Below, one piece after another: positions 34,826 through 43,367 of a stretch of DNA of 64,000 bases. Each line of letters opens with the position of its first letter. The first letter of the stretch is position 1. The stretch is from positions 1,689,716 to 1,753,715 of the forward strand of contig NZ_KQ033913.1 in the NCBI RefSeq assembly GCF_000969835.1. The letters run 5' to 3'. The notes under the pieces are model-generated. The model was not told the DNA's origin and ran no database searches. It was given only the letters and a program-made list of their open reading frames with translations. The translations under genes and the position numbers were made by a program. This DNA comes from Parabacteroides goldsteinii DSM 19448 = WAL 12034 (lineage in GTDB: Bacteria; Bacteroidota; Bacteroidia; Bacteroidales; Tannerellaceae).

Positions 34826-36166
34826 TTAGTTGTATTTCACTTCCATCCCCCGGACTTCGTCGTTTATGACGCCATTGTCATACACCAACTGCCCGTTGAC
34901 AAAAGTCTGGCTGACACTATGATGGAAGGTAGTCCCTTCAAAAGGTGCCCATCCGCATTTATATACTATATTTTCGGGAGCCACCGTCCAGCTCTTCTCC
35001 GGATCGACAAGGACCAGGTCGGCATAATAACCCGGACGGATATAACCGCGCCGGTCGATATGGAACAGGTCTGCCGGCATATGCGCCATCTTTTCCACCA
35101 CTTTTTCATACGTGAAGCAACCTTCTGCCACCATCTCCAGCATGGCAACCAGCGAATGCTGAATCAACGGACCGCCCGAAGCCGCTTTCAAACAACTGCC
35201 CTCTTTCTCCGATAACAAATGCGGAGCATGGTCGGTCGCTACGATATCTATCGTATTATCGTTAACGGCATTGCGCAAAGCGATACGGTCTTCCAACGTC
35301 TTGATAGACGGATTCCATTTGATTCGGTTACCAAACTTAGCGTAATCGCCGTCATGGAACCAAAGGTGATGCACACACACCTCGCCGGTAATCTTCTTCT
35401 CGCTCAAAGGAATCTCATTACTCAGCAATGTCAGTTCTTTGGCAGTAGACAAATGCAGGATATGCAAACGTGAATTCAGGCGGGTAGCCAGTTCGACAGC
35501 TTCGGATGAAGAGGCATAACATGCTTCTTCGCTTCTGATCTTGCTATGGAAAGAGATGTCGAGATCTTCGCCGTACAATCCTGTATAATAAGCGATATTG
35601 CGTTTGATCACTTCTTCCTTTTCCGCATGGATGGCGATCAGCATATCCGCTTCACCGAAAATACGCTCCAGGCTCTCCTTCTTATCCACCAACATGTTGC
35701 CTGTAGAAGAACCGAGGAACAGCTTCAACCCCGGCACACGGCTACGGTCCAGCTTACGGATCTCGTCCATATTATCATTCGTTCCACCGAAGAAGAAAGA
35801 GTAGTTGACGACAGATGTTTCCGCTCCGCGCTGCAACTTCCATTCCAGATCGGCTATCGTGGTAGTCTGAGGCTTGGTATTCGGCATATCCATAAAAGAG
35901 GTGACACCGCCAGCTACGGCCGCACGGCTTTCACTAGCGATGTCTCCTTTATGTGTCAGGCCCGGTTCACGGAAATGTACCTGATCGTCGATTGCTCCCG
36001 GTAACAGGAGCTTTCCTTCAGCATCGATAACTTGTACATTGGAGGCGGTTTCGGGAACAACTTCCTCGAACACCTCTACTATTTTATCTCCATCAATAAG
36101 GACCGAGCCTTTAAACATACGGCCTTCATTCACAATGCGAGCGTTTTTTATCAGAATCTTATTCAT
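34826..36166 (-). CDS. pyrC: Dihydroorotase (class I type)
   Basis: This 446-aa amidohydrolase makes dihydroorotate from carbamoyl aspartate in pyrimidine synthesis. Recognisable parts are the N-terminal [33 protein letters not shown], the His-containing [12 protein letters not shown] and [10 protein letters not shown], and the metal-binding Asp in [16 protein letters not shown]. The first metal ligand motif reads QVHFR where most class I enzymes have HVH, so one ligand His is a Gln; I believe this is common in Bacteroidetes. It stands apart from other pyr genes, with a promoter at 36189-36217. Confidence 0.9.
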   Translation of the reverse strand: MNKILIKNARIVNEGRMFKGSVLIDGDKIVEVFEEVVPETASNVQVIDAEGKLLLPGAIDDQVHFREPGLTHKGDIASESRAAVAGGVTSFMDMPNTKPQTTTIADLEWKLQRGAETSVVNYSFFFGGTNDNMDEIRKLDRSRVPGLKLFLGSSTGNMLVDKKESLERIFGEADMLIAIHAEKEEVIKRNIAYYTGLYGEDLDISFHSKIRSEEACYASSSEAVELATRLNSRLHILHLSTAKELTLLSNEIPLSEKKITGEVCVHHLWFHDGDYAKFGNRIKWNPSIKTLEDRIALRNAVNDNTIDIVATDHAPHLLSEKEGSCLKAASGGPLIQHSLVAMLEMVAEGCFTYEKVVEKMAHMPADLFHIDRRGYIRPGYYADLVLVDPEKSWTVAPENIVYKCGWAPFEGTTFHHSVSQTFVNGQLVYDNGVINDEVRGMEVKYN

Positions 36167-36188
36167 ATACCTTGTATTTTATTTGTTA

Positions 36189-36217
36189 CAAATGTACATG
36201 ATTCTATTCAAAAACAA
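36189..36217 (-). promoter_or_regulatory. Putative promoter of pyrC
   Basis: On the - strand, TACATTTG (36189-36196) matches the -7 consensus; TTG (36215-36217) lies 18 bp upstream, one base short of the usual spacing. Transcription should start near 36182, about 16 nt before the ATG. Confidence 0.45.
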
Positions 36218-36232
36218 CGCAGGCAGGAGCGG

Positions 36233-39200
36233 TTATTCGTAAGAATAGGCCTGTATTTCCACAGGTCCGATCAAACCGGACGATTGTAGAGGCGAATCTG
36301 CATTCCAGGGATTCACGTTTGTCCAGGTGCCGCGTTCCTTTTCAGGCAACGAAGCGTCACCGATCAGGCGGTTCCTCCAGTTATTCACGACTTCCACTTC
36401 GATCAGGTTCTCCCCTTTACGTAGAAAGTCTCCAACCGGCAGGCGGTAAGGGGTTGTCCATACGCCGCCAACATACTGTCCGTTGATCTTTACTTTCGCC
36501 ATGACCATCACCTTGCCCAGATCCAGATAAAGCGCCTTCTGAGGCAGTTCATCCAAAGTGATCCGGTTGGTATAGATTGCTTTTCCTGAGAAATAGCGGA
36601 TGGACGGGTCTGTACTTTCTGTCCAGTCCTGCAATGCCGGGAAGGTTACAGCTTCTTCCGGTCCTCTTTTCCCTTTTTCAAAATCGACCTGCCAGGGAGA
36701 GCTAACAGTTGCCAGAACCTCTTTGACCGGATAATTCCGGGCGGTTGTTTTCACCGGCGTGCCTTTTTTACGGAAGATAATAAAGGAGCTTTCAAAACCT
36801 TCGAGACGAACCGGCACGGTAGTTACTCCGTCAGCACAGGTGAACTCCGGCAAAAGACGTATCTCTGCTGTCAGCGGATTCCACAGTTCCGGCAATTTTC
36901 CGGCTACACGGAAGGACGGGTTTATATCAACCGGAGTTTCACTTTGATTCGAGATAAAATAAATATCACCCTCATCCGTAGCACGGTGGATAAACAAAAC
37001 AGGCGTACCGGAATTAACACGCATATCCGGTTTTACGTTCAAGGCTTCCAATACCGGTTGCAGGGAAGTTGCCGGCATAAACAGACGGCCTTTACCTATT
37101 GTCCGTACGGATTCTGTCTGGTCGCCCCAAAGCTCGGAAGCCAGTGCCTGCACTTTCCGGTCGGCAGCCGGATAATCACTCAGGCTCGGAGAATATTTCG
37201 GAGCAGGCCCTATCACACAGGCACCTGCCTGCAACAGTTCCTTTATCTTCTGCAAAATTTCCGGACGCATGGTTTCCAGTTGGGGTAATACCAGCAAGCG
37301 ATATTTCATTCCGCTTGGCAAAACAATCCGGCCGTCTTCCACCGATGCCCGCTGCAACAAAACTTCCCCATTAATATAATCGAAGGAATAGCCGGCAGGA
37401 AGTTCAGGCGTACAGATACCAGTCATCTTCGGAGCATCCTCACCGATAAAGTAAGCTACATCTGCCACATAATCGCCGCGTTGCAACATGAAGTTACATC
37501 TTTTCAGATAGCCGGTAAAGACATCCATCTGGCTGAACCAGGTATTCTTCCGGTTAAATTCATTACCGAACCAGGCATCCAACCCCGGTTCGCGATCTTC
37601 AAACGGCTGGTGGATATATACATGCAGTAAAGAGCTGTTTATCCCTTCCGTAAAGAAACGGTCCCCACGCTGCTTCATCTGATACGGATAGCGGCCGAAA
37701 GCAGGTCCCCCGCTTGTAAACGACTCGGCCCAGACACGTCTCTTGCCATAAATATGCCCGCAGGAAGAAGCCGCCCTGTTCTCGATATCCCCCAGGGAAC
37801 CTTCGCTCCAGAACTCACCGGCTATCTCGTCGGACTGGCCGCCATATTGCAGAAACTCGCCCGGGAATCCCCAATGACCGTAATTTTCCAGCCAGGTTGT
37901 CAATCCATGCTGATGACAAACATCACGCAAGCCACCTACATAATCGTAAGAAACACGGTCGGCTATCAAACGGCGCAAATCCCACAGGAAGCGGTCTGAA
38001 ATATCGGGATTACCAACCACTGTACCTTCCAGAACCGGAAGATACGGAACGGGGTCATATCCGTAACGTTCCTTAAATACGCTGATCATATCGTCGGTCC
38101 AGTTCTGTCCTCCGGTTTCATAGCTATCTTGGACAACCACCTTAAATGTTTTACGGTCTGCCTCCGGAATACGTTTCAGTATATCACCGATAAAGGCATC
38201 AAAATGGAAAGCGACATGTTTCTTGCTCATCTTATCGATCTCAGGTCCTGTAGCTTCGGGAGCAGCCGGCGAGTTGGTTACACCTGTCGGCAACATAGCC
38301 ATCCGGCAGATCACCCACTTACCTTCGGGTACTTCCCAATCCAACACACCGTTCTTTGAAAATTCAGTCACGTTCTTTATCTCATCCGGCGAAACCATCA
38401 AAGAGGCATCACTAACGGCAGGCTGTTTTTCCCAGAGATAGTCATCCCACATAGGAAGCGGGGTCTGGAACATCTTAGCCAGCGATTTCTCCGGGTAGCG
38501 TTCCATCATGGGAGAAGATGTAAGGGTTACATTTCCGGCAGCCTCTCCTTCTTCTGACATTTCCAGGCGAAACTGTGAAGCGGAAGTCTCCGGAAGGGAA
38601 ATAACGACCGGCGCATAAGGGACAAAGCCTACATTCAGTGCCGGGTTACTACGGTCGATCACGAATTGTCTCAGCAATTCTTCCTTTCCTCCTTTTTTCA
38701 CCCACAGCTTGGCTGTCGTTTTAAAAGGTGTATTTACCCGGTAGATCAGTGTGCGGACGGTTGCTTCCTTATCAAAGACCAGAACGGAAGAGGACGATTG
38801 CCCTGACTTCTTATTTATCGCCCAGCTTTTTTCCGCCACTGGCTTATCCAATGCCGGATAAGCGATAACGCAGACGTCCTGTTCATCTTTTCCAACGGAA
38901 GGTAGCGTCAGTTGCATACGTCCCGGTCCGGCGACAATCGTATCTGAAGAGGCCAGATAACGCATAGCCTGTGAACTTTTCACCCACGGACCGCCGGACT
39001 GGCTCCATCCCGGACTGTTGAATATTCCGATTTCTATATTCAGTTCCGTGGCTTTCTTCAAAGCGGCATGCAGCACTTCCCACCATTCGGAACTCAGCAG
39101 TTTATGATCGCCGTAAGGGATGCCATCGATACCGATATTCCCGATAAACGCACGATTAATACCAGCCACTTTCATGGCTTCCAGGTCACGTTCCACCCCT

Positions 39201-39388
39201 TCTTTCGATATATTATCAGAAATCCAGTACCAATAAACACCGGTCTGTACACTATCGGGTATTGAACGGAAGCCTTGCTCGATACTGGCAAAGGATGGAT
39301 GATTTGCAGACGTCTCTGTCTTATTACATGACAAAAGACCTAAACAAACAAGAATACATAAAGAGAATAAGTGTGTTATTTTCGCCAT
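36233..39388 (-). CDS. Secreted lipoprotein alpha-L-rhamnosidase, GH106 family
   Basis: I use the ATG at 39388, giving 1051 aa with a lipoprotein signal (MAKITHLFSLCILVCLGLLSC). The N-terminal GVYWYWISDNISKEGVERDLEAMKVAGINRAFIGNIG is a hallmark of GH106 rhamnosidases, followed by the (beta/alpha)8 barrel with candidate catalytic Glu residues in QDSYETGGQNWTDD and VWAESFTSGG. Further beta-sandwich domains end in a GH2-like sugar-binding domain (YLDLGKVMVMAKVKINGQYVGGVW). It should sit on the outer membrane or periplasm and cut rhamnosyl linkages of complex pectic glycans. It is on the same strand as pyrC and the lyase gene but has its own -7 box (TATTTTTG, 39429-39436). Confidence 0.88.
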   Translation of the reverse strand: MAKITHLFSLCILVCLGLLSCNKTETSANHPSFASIEQGFRSIPDSVQTGVYWYWISDNISKEGVERDLEAMKVAGINRAFIGNIGIDGIPYGDHKLLSSEWWEVLHAALKKATELNIEIGIFNSPGWSQSGGPWVKSSQAMRYLASSDTIVAGPGRMQLTLPSVGKDEQDVCVIAYPALDKPVAEKSWAINKKSGQSSSSVLVFDKEATVRTLIYRVNTPFKTTAKLWVKKGGKEELLRQFVIDRSNPALNVGFVPYAPVVISLPETSASQFRLEMSEEGEAAGNVTLTSSPMMERYPEKSLAKMFQTPLPMWDDYLWEKQPAVSDASLMVSPDEIKNVTEFSKNGVLDWEVPEGKWVICRMAMLPTGVTNSPAAPEATGPEIDKMSKKHVAFHFDAFIGDILKRIPEADRKTFKVVVQDSYETGGQNWTDDMISVFKERYGYDPVPYLPVLEGTVVGNPDISDRFLWDLRRLIADRVSYDYVGGLRDVCHQHGLTTWLENYGHWGFPGEFLQYGGQSDEIAGEFWSEGSLGDIENRAASSCGHIYGKRRVWAESFTSGGPAFGRYPYQMKQRGDRFFTEGINSSLLHVYIHQPFEDREPGLDAWFGNEFNRKNTWFSQMDVFTGYLKRCNFMLQRGDYVADVAYFIGEDAPKMTGICTPELPAGYSFDYINGEVLLQRASVEDGRIVLPSGMKYRLLVLPQLETMRPEILQKIKELLQAGACVIGPAPKYSPSLSDYPAADRKVQALASELWGDQTESVRTIGKGRLFMPATSLQPVLEALNVKPDMRVNSGTPVLFIHRATDEGDIYFISNQSETPVDINPSFRVAGKLPELWNPLTAEIRLLPEFTCADGVTTVPVRLEGFESSFIIFRKKGTPVKTTARNYPVKEVLATVSSPWQVDFEKGKRGPEEAVTFPALQDWTESTDPSIRYFSGKAIYTNRITLDELPQKALYLDLGKVMVMAKVKINGQYVGGVWTTPYRLPVGDFLRKGENLIEVEVVNNWRNRLIGDASLPEKERGTWTNVNPWNADSPLQSSGLIGPVEIQAYSYE

Positions 39389-39428
39389 AATACATGAATT
39401 AAGCAATTACATTGATCTTATATACAAG

Positions 39429-39436
39429 CAAAAATA
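39429..39436 (-). promoter_or_regulatory. Putative -7 element of the GH106 gene
   Basis: On the - strand TATTTTTG fits TAnnTTTG, 40 bp upstream of the ATG at 39388. No -33 box is visible at the standard spacing. Confidence 0.35.
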
Positions 39437-39510
39437 CTATTTATATTCTCCTCTATTACTTATAATAATGACAATATACTTCTCAATTCTGATAAATTAC
39501 GAACCACCTC

Positions 39511-42291
39511 TTACCGCAATTTCAGTACTCCTAAAGAAGACGGTATATGGAAGTCCGGATTGACGGCATCAGGGATGATCCAGGACGACCAGATCACCTG
39601 TTCCTCTTGCGGCCCGTAATAATCGGCACGGTATACACCGAAACGTATCTCGCCGTCCGGTGAGATCACACCCATTTCTTCCAGACTCTTCAAGGGGATG
39701 GAGCCTTCCACGATATAAGTGTCTTTGCCGGTATGTGTTCCCAGTTTCAGTCCTTTAAAGTTCCAGTCGAAATCGAACTGGCGGTAGAACTTTGCATGAT
39801 AGTCCATGACTTTTCCGCGCGGATCGATCTCCGCACAATAATAATCGCCCATAGCCGGGTCTTTGCTGAAGAAAAACTCGATACGGTCACTGCTCTCAAC
39901 CGAGGCCTCGGTCTTTTCATTATTATATATAATGGTAGTATCGGCTACTTCATACAGGAAATATAAGTTCTTCTTGTCGTAGCAGACAGAGAACCGGGTC
40001 CGGTCTTTAGCAGCCCCGTTCCAGGGAGCGGTCAGGCCCGACACGGAAACAGGTATCTGTTGCCAGTCGTCTTTTTTGCCATCTACGGAAATCGACTTTA
40101 CCAACGGCGCGCTGATAACCGGGGTAACGGAAACAGGCTGGCCGGGAGCCTGGTTGGCAGGAACCATTATCTTCAAATCGTAGTCATTGATCGTTAAAGA
40201 CAAGGACGATTGTGTATGTGTCGGATCGCTTGCCTCTATACGGAGTCTCCCGTTTTCCGGAGAAAGCATATAGATACCCGGTGTATGTACCGCCAGTGTT
40301 ATATCATCCGACAGGCGGATGGTTCCTTCCTGATATGCGGTGACATAGAAACGGTTGCCGGCTGCTACGGCCTGCATGGCCTCGTCATTGCGAAGCACCC
40401 GGATATCATCCGTCCGGAAAGTGGCTGTACGGTCTGCCGAAGAGGCCGGCAGTATCAGGTATTGGTAAGTGGCGGGTAGCTCTTTCGGATGGCGGATATA
40501 TAAAGAGACCACCTCCCCTTCCACCGTTTGCGGTATATATGAACCCATAAAGTCGGACCAACGGCCGGAACGTTTTTCTGAGATCGCCACACTGTTTTCA
40601 GGCTGCATCAGGATATAACCGGTACTGTCATGATAGAAACGCGGAGCCTTCCCGGTGATCGTAACGGTTCCGTTGACAGGATTCCAACGGTTATTTTCCC
40701 AATAAGCCAGTTGCCCCTGTTTCATACGTTGGTCGATCGATGTCGCCAGGTTCAGCGTACTGTCGGTCTGAATCCCTGCCCCAAGGCATAACACAAAATC
40801 GTCCGTGATAACCCACGACTTGCGGGCATGTGCTCCGTCACGGTTCAGGATCATGGCGGTCATGCCTGTACTGCCATCCGTTACACCACCGACAAAAGTC
40901 GTTTCATTACGGACATGAGCCCCGTAAGTACGGGGAGAAGGGATAGGCGCATCGCTTTCATACGAAGTAATACCCGGGACCTTACGCCAGTCCCAGAACG
41001 GGAACACATTCAGATATTCATCGCCGTTACGGTATATATAAGTAGCGCCGTCACCCATATAAAAGCCTTTCAGGTTATCTTCATTTACTAACTCAGTACC
41101 GATCACCCGCTTGGAAGCCATCTTGACAGAGGCCATCCACCCCGGTGCGCGATGGATAGTCTGGTCTGAATCCCAGAAATGTTTCTGTCCGGTAAAGGCT
41201 GTCCCCTGCGCAGGTTGGGGAGGGAAATTGTCATTCAGGAAATCATCCATCTTCTGCACATCGGCCGGTGCGCTGCCCTTCTTCAGTGAACTGGCGGCAT
41301 ATCCTATCGCCAACGCTTTATGAATAGGGGCATTATGGAACAATTGCCGGTCGAGGGCATTCACATCCATATAGCCGCGCCAGATAATCCAGCGATAGCC
41401 TTCCGTTAATAAATTATTCAGGATAGATTGCTGTTCGGCATTCAAAGCAAAGGAAGTCCCGGCAAACAATCCTGAATAGAAACTCATCTCACCGAGATAA
41501 GCCAGCCCGTAGTTGCCGAACTGCTGTTGCGGTCCATGCTGGTGGAAGCTCCAGTCGCTTTTAATACCTTCCTCACGCCCAGTGGTTATTTCAGAGATGA
41601 TCGTATCGCGGGCAGCCTTTACCAAGGCATAATCGTCTGTCAGCAGGCCTTTGACAAGTACGTTTCCTGCCAGCCAGACTTTATTCTGCCCCGTCATGCC
41701 GAAACGGGCGTTATCCATTACTTTCACAGCTTCTTTGAGTTCGTCGGGTGTCATCTGCATACGGAGCAGCAGGAAAGCCGGCCCGAACGTTTTCGGGATG
41801 CCGATCTCGTTATACCACCAGTTCTTGCAAACAGGTTTCGTGCGGAACCAATAACCGAGCGCCTGATGAATAACCGTAGAGAAGCGGGGCGACCAGGTGC
41901 ACGAAGGTCCTTCGGCATGATAGAGTTTTGCCAGTTCCAGTATACGGTCGGCATGCTTCTTGGCATCCCATCCGGAGCGTTTGGTATCTGTATAGTTGAT
42001 ATCCGGCCAGGAACCGTCTTCATTTATACTCTCCATATATCCTTTGATCTTCTCCATATTGAAGGGATACCGCTGATGCAGTTCCACAACGACCTGATCA
42101 GACATTTCCGTCTCAGGCGGGATACCGGACAATATGCGGTTGAGTAAATCCGATTCATCATTGGAACTGATCAAGGTCCCGATATAGTTCTGACGGATCT
42201 GCTCCAGTTCGTCCTGCTGTGTTTGCGAGAACACACGCACGGGTAAAAACAAGAATGCGGCTAACAAGAATGTGTTTGTAAGAAGCTTCAT
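39511..42291 (-). CDS. Secreted polysaccharide lyase family 8 (PL8) with C-terminal CBM9-like domain
   Basis: This 926-aa protein has a signal peptide (MKLLTNTFLLAAFLFLPVRVFS). An alpha/alpha toroid follows with the PL8 active site: N161 in NWWYNEIGIP, H252 in SFHQHGPQQQ, Y261 in FGNYG (nine residues after the His, as in chondroitin AC lyase) and R315 in LDRQLFHN. The central beta-sandwich (about 370-690) completes the lyase. From about residue 725 a CBM9-like domain appears (VDGKKDDWQQIPV, YFLYEVADTTI, DRIEFFFSKDP). PL8 enzymes cut hyaluronate, chondroitin, xanthan or similar uronic-acid polymers by beta-elimination. The substrate here is open; the neighbours suggest a rhamnose-containing one. 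Confidence 0.85.
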   Translation of the reverse strand: MKLLTNTFLLAAFLFLPVRVFSQTQQDELEQIRQNYIGTLISSNDESDLLNRILSGIPPETEMSDQVVVELHQRYPFNMEKIKGYMESINEDGSWPDINYTDTKRSGWDAKKHADRILELAKLYHAEGPSCTWSPRFSTVIHQALGYWFRTKPVCKNWWYNEIGIPKTFGPAFLLLRMQMTPDELKEAVKVMDNARFGMTGQNKVWLAGNVLVKGLLTDDYALVKAARDTIISEITTGREEGIKSDWSFHQHGPQQQFGNYGLAYLGEMSFYSGLFAGTSFALNAEQQSILNNLLTEGYRWIIWRGYMDVNALDRQLFHNAPIHKALAIGYAASSLKKGSAPADVQKMDDFLNDNFPPQPAQGTAFTGQKHFWDSDQTIHRAPGWMASVKMASKRVIGTELVNEDNLKGFYMGDGATYIYRNGDEYLNVFPFWDWRKVPGITSYESDAPIPSPRTYGAHVRNETTFVGGVTDGSTGMTAMILNRDGAHARKSWVITDDFVLCLGAGIQTDSTLNLATSIDQRMKQGQLAYWENNRWNPVNGTVTITGKAPRFYHDSTGYILMQPENSVAISEKRSGRWSDFMGSYIPQTVEGEVVSLYIRHPKELPATYQYLILPASSADRTATFRTDDIRVLRNDEAMQAVAAGNRFYVTAYQEGTIRLSDDITLAVHTPGIYMLSPENGRLRIEASDPTHTQSSLSLTINDYDLKIMVPANQAPGQPVSVTPVISAPLVKSISVDGKKDDWQQIPVSVSGLTAPWNGAAKDRTRFSVCYDKKNLYFLYEVADTTIIYNNEKTEASVESSDRIEFFFSKDPAMGDYYCAEIDPRGKVMDYHAKFYRQFDFDWNFKGLKLGTHTGKDTYIVEGSIPLKSLEEMGVISPDGEIRFGVYRADYYGPQEEQVIWSSWIIPDAVNPDFHIPSSLGVLKLR

Positions 42292-42317
42292 GATATTGTA
42301 TTTAGTACTGAAAGCAA

Positions 42318-42349
42318 CAAATTTACCATAATTAATCCTGACAAATATA
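42318..42349 (-). promoter_or_regulatory. Two candidate -7 elements of the PL8 gene
   Basis: On the - strand TATATTTG (42342-42349) and TAAATTTG (42318-42325) both fit TAnnTTTG. They would give leaders of about 44 and 20 nt. No clear -33 box separates them. Confidence 0.35.
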
Positions 42350-42402
42350 ATAATGGCGAAAAAAATTGTAACGAATCCGTCCTCTATTACCAGCTATCCC
42401 CT

Positions 42403-43140
42403 TTACTTCTTCTGCGGATACTTGCGGAATAAACTCCACCACTTCAGTTTAAGCACGCCAAACAACGCTTCCCCAAATATGGAAGAGTTCATCTTCGATG
42501 TTCCCAATACGCGGTTGATAAAGATAATAGGCACTTCCACCAGTTTGAAACCACATTTATACGCCGTAAACTTCATCTCTATCTGGAAAGCATATCCCTT
42601 GAAATGAATATGATCGAGATCGATCGCCTCAAGCACCTCGCGACGGTAGCATTTGAAACCGGCAGTCGTATCCTGTACTTTCATCCCGGTAACGAAGCGG
42701 ACATAGACAGATGCGTAATATGACATCAATACACGTCCCAGCGGCCAGTTCACCACATTCACGCCATTGCTGTAACGCGAACCGATAGCCACATCTCCCC
42801 CCTGCTCCGTGCAGGCGGCATATAACTTCGGAAGATCATTCGGATTATGACTGAAATCGGCATCCATTTCGAAGACAAAGTCGTACTTATGTTCGATCGC
42901 CCATTTGAAACCGCAAATGTAGGCAGTTCCCAACCCTAACTTGCCTTTCCTTTCTACCATGAAAAGACGTTCAGGAAATTCACTCTGTAATCGCTTTACA
43001 ATATCCGCTGTACCATCAGGCGAGCCATCATCTATAATCAAAATATGAAACTCCTTTTCCAACCCAAATACCGCACGGATAATATTCTCAATATTCTCTT
43101 TCTCGTTGTAGGTCGGAATAATAACAATACTGTCTGACAT
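42403..43140 (-). CDS. Polyprenol monophosphomannose synthase-like GT2
   Basis: This 245-aa soluble GT2 resembles dolichyl/polyprenyl-phosphate mannose synthase (DPM1): IVIIPTYNEKENIENIIRAV, LIIDDGSPDGTADIVK, KLGLGTAYICGFKWA, the DxD-type FEMDADFSHNP, VAIGSRYSNG and the QDTTAGFKCYRREVL block. It makes a lipid-linked mannose (or similar sugar) used by later membrane transferases, such as those for protein O-glycosylation. It has no C-terminal membrane segments, as in the single-domain type. It is divergent from mfd, with 227 bp between them. Confidence 0.9.
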   Translation of the reverse strand: MSDSIVIIPTYNEKENIENIIRAVFGLEKEFHILIIDDGSPDGTADIVKRLQSEFPERLFMVERKGKLGLGTAYICGFKWAIEHKYDFVFEMDADFSHNPNDLPKLYAACTEQGGDVAIGSRYSNGVNVVNWPLGRVLMSYYASVYVRFVTGMKVQDTTAGFKCYRREVLEAIDLDHIHFKGYAFQIEMKFTAYKCGFKLVEVPIIFINRVLGTSKMNSSIFGEALFGVLKLKWWSLFRKYPQKK

Positions 43141-43156
43141 ATACTTCTTTTATTAA

Positions 43157-43355
43157 TTGACAGTTGACAAGTGACAGTTGACAGATTTACTGCAACTATC
43201 CCGCAGAACTGTCGGCAATCGGTTATCAACCCGAATGCGAAGGTACATATTTTAGTTGATTTAAACTTATTACTCTATATTATTTTGAACAAAAAAGCTA
43301 CCTTTGCCAAACATTTCAGTAACATTTGTTGCTGTCATTTGTTACTTGTCAACAG
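43157..43355. repeat. TTGACAG-type direct and inverted repeats in the dpm-mfd gap
   Basis: TTGACAGTTGACA is followed at once by a second GTGACAGTTGACAG (43157-43184). The inverse, TGTTACTTGTCAACAG (43340-43355), is the reverse complement of the first cluster with few changes. They frame the divergent promoter region. A related cluster lies at 55892-55975. Confidence 0.55.
43299..43306 (+). promoter_or_regulatory. Putative -7 element of mfd
   Basis: TACCTTTG fits TAnnTTTG and lies 61 bp before the ATG of mfd. A TTTG at 43284-43287 is only 11 bp upstream, so the -33 box is not convincing. Confidence 0.4.
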
Positions 43356-43367
43356 ACAACAATTTTA

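Noticed and set aside
24169..42291. Classical polysaccharide utilisation locus with SusC/SusD
   Set aside because: No TonB-dependent receptor or SusD-like lipoprotein is encoded in this region.
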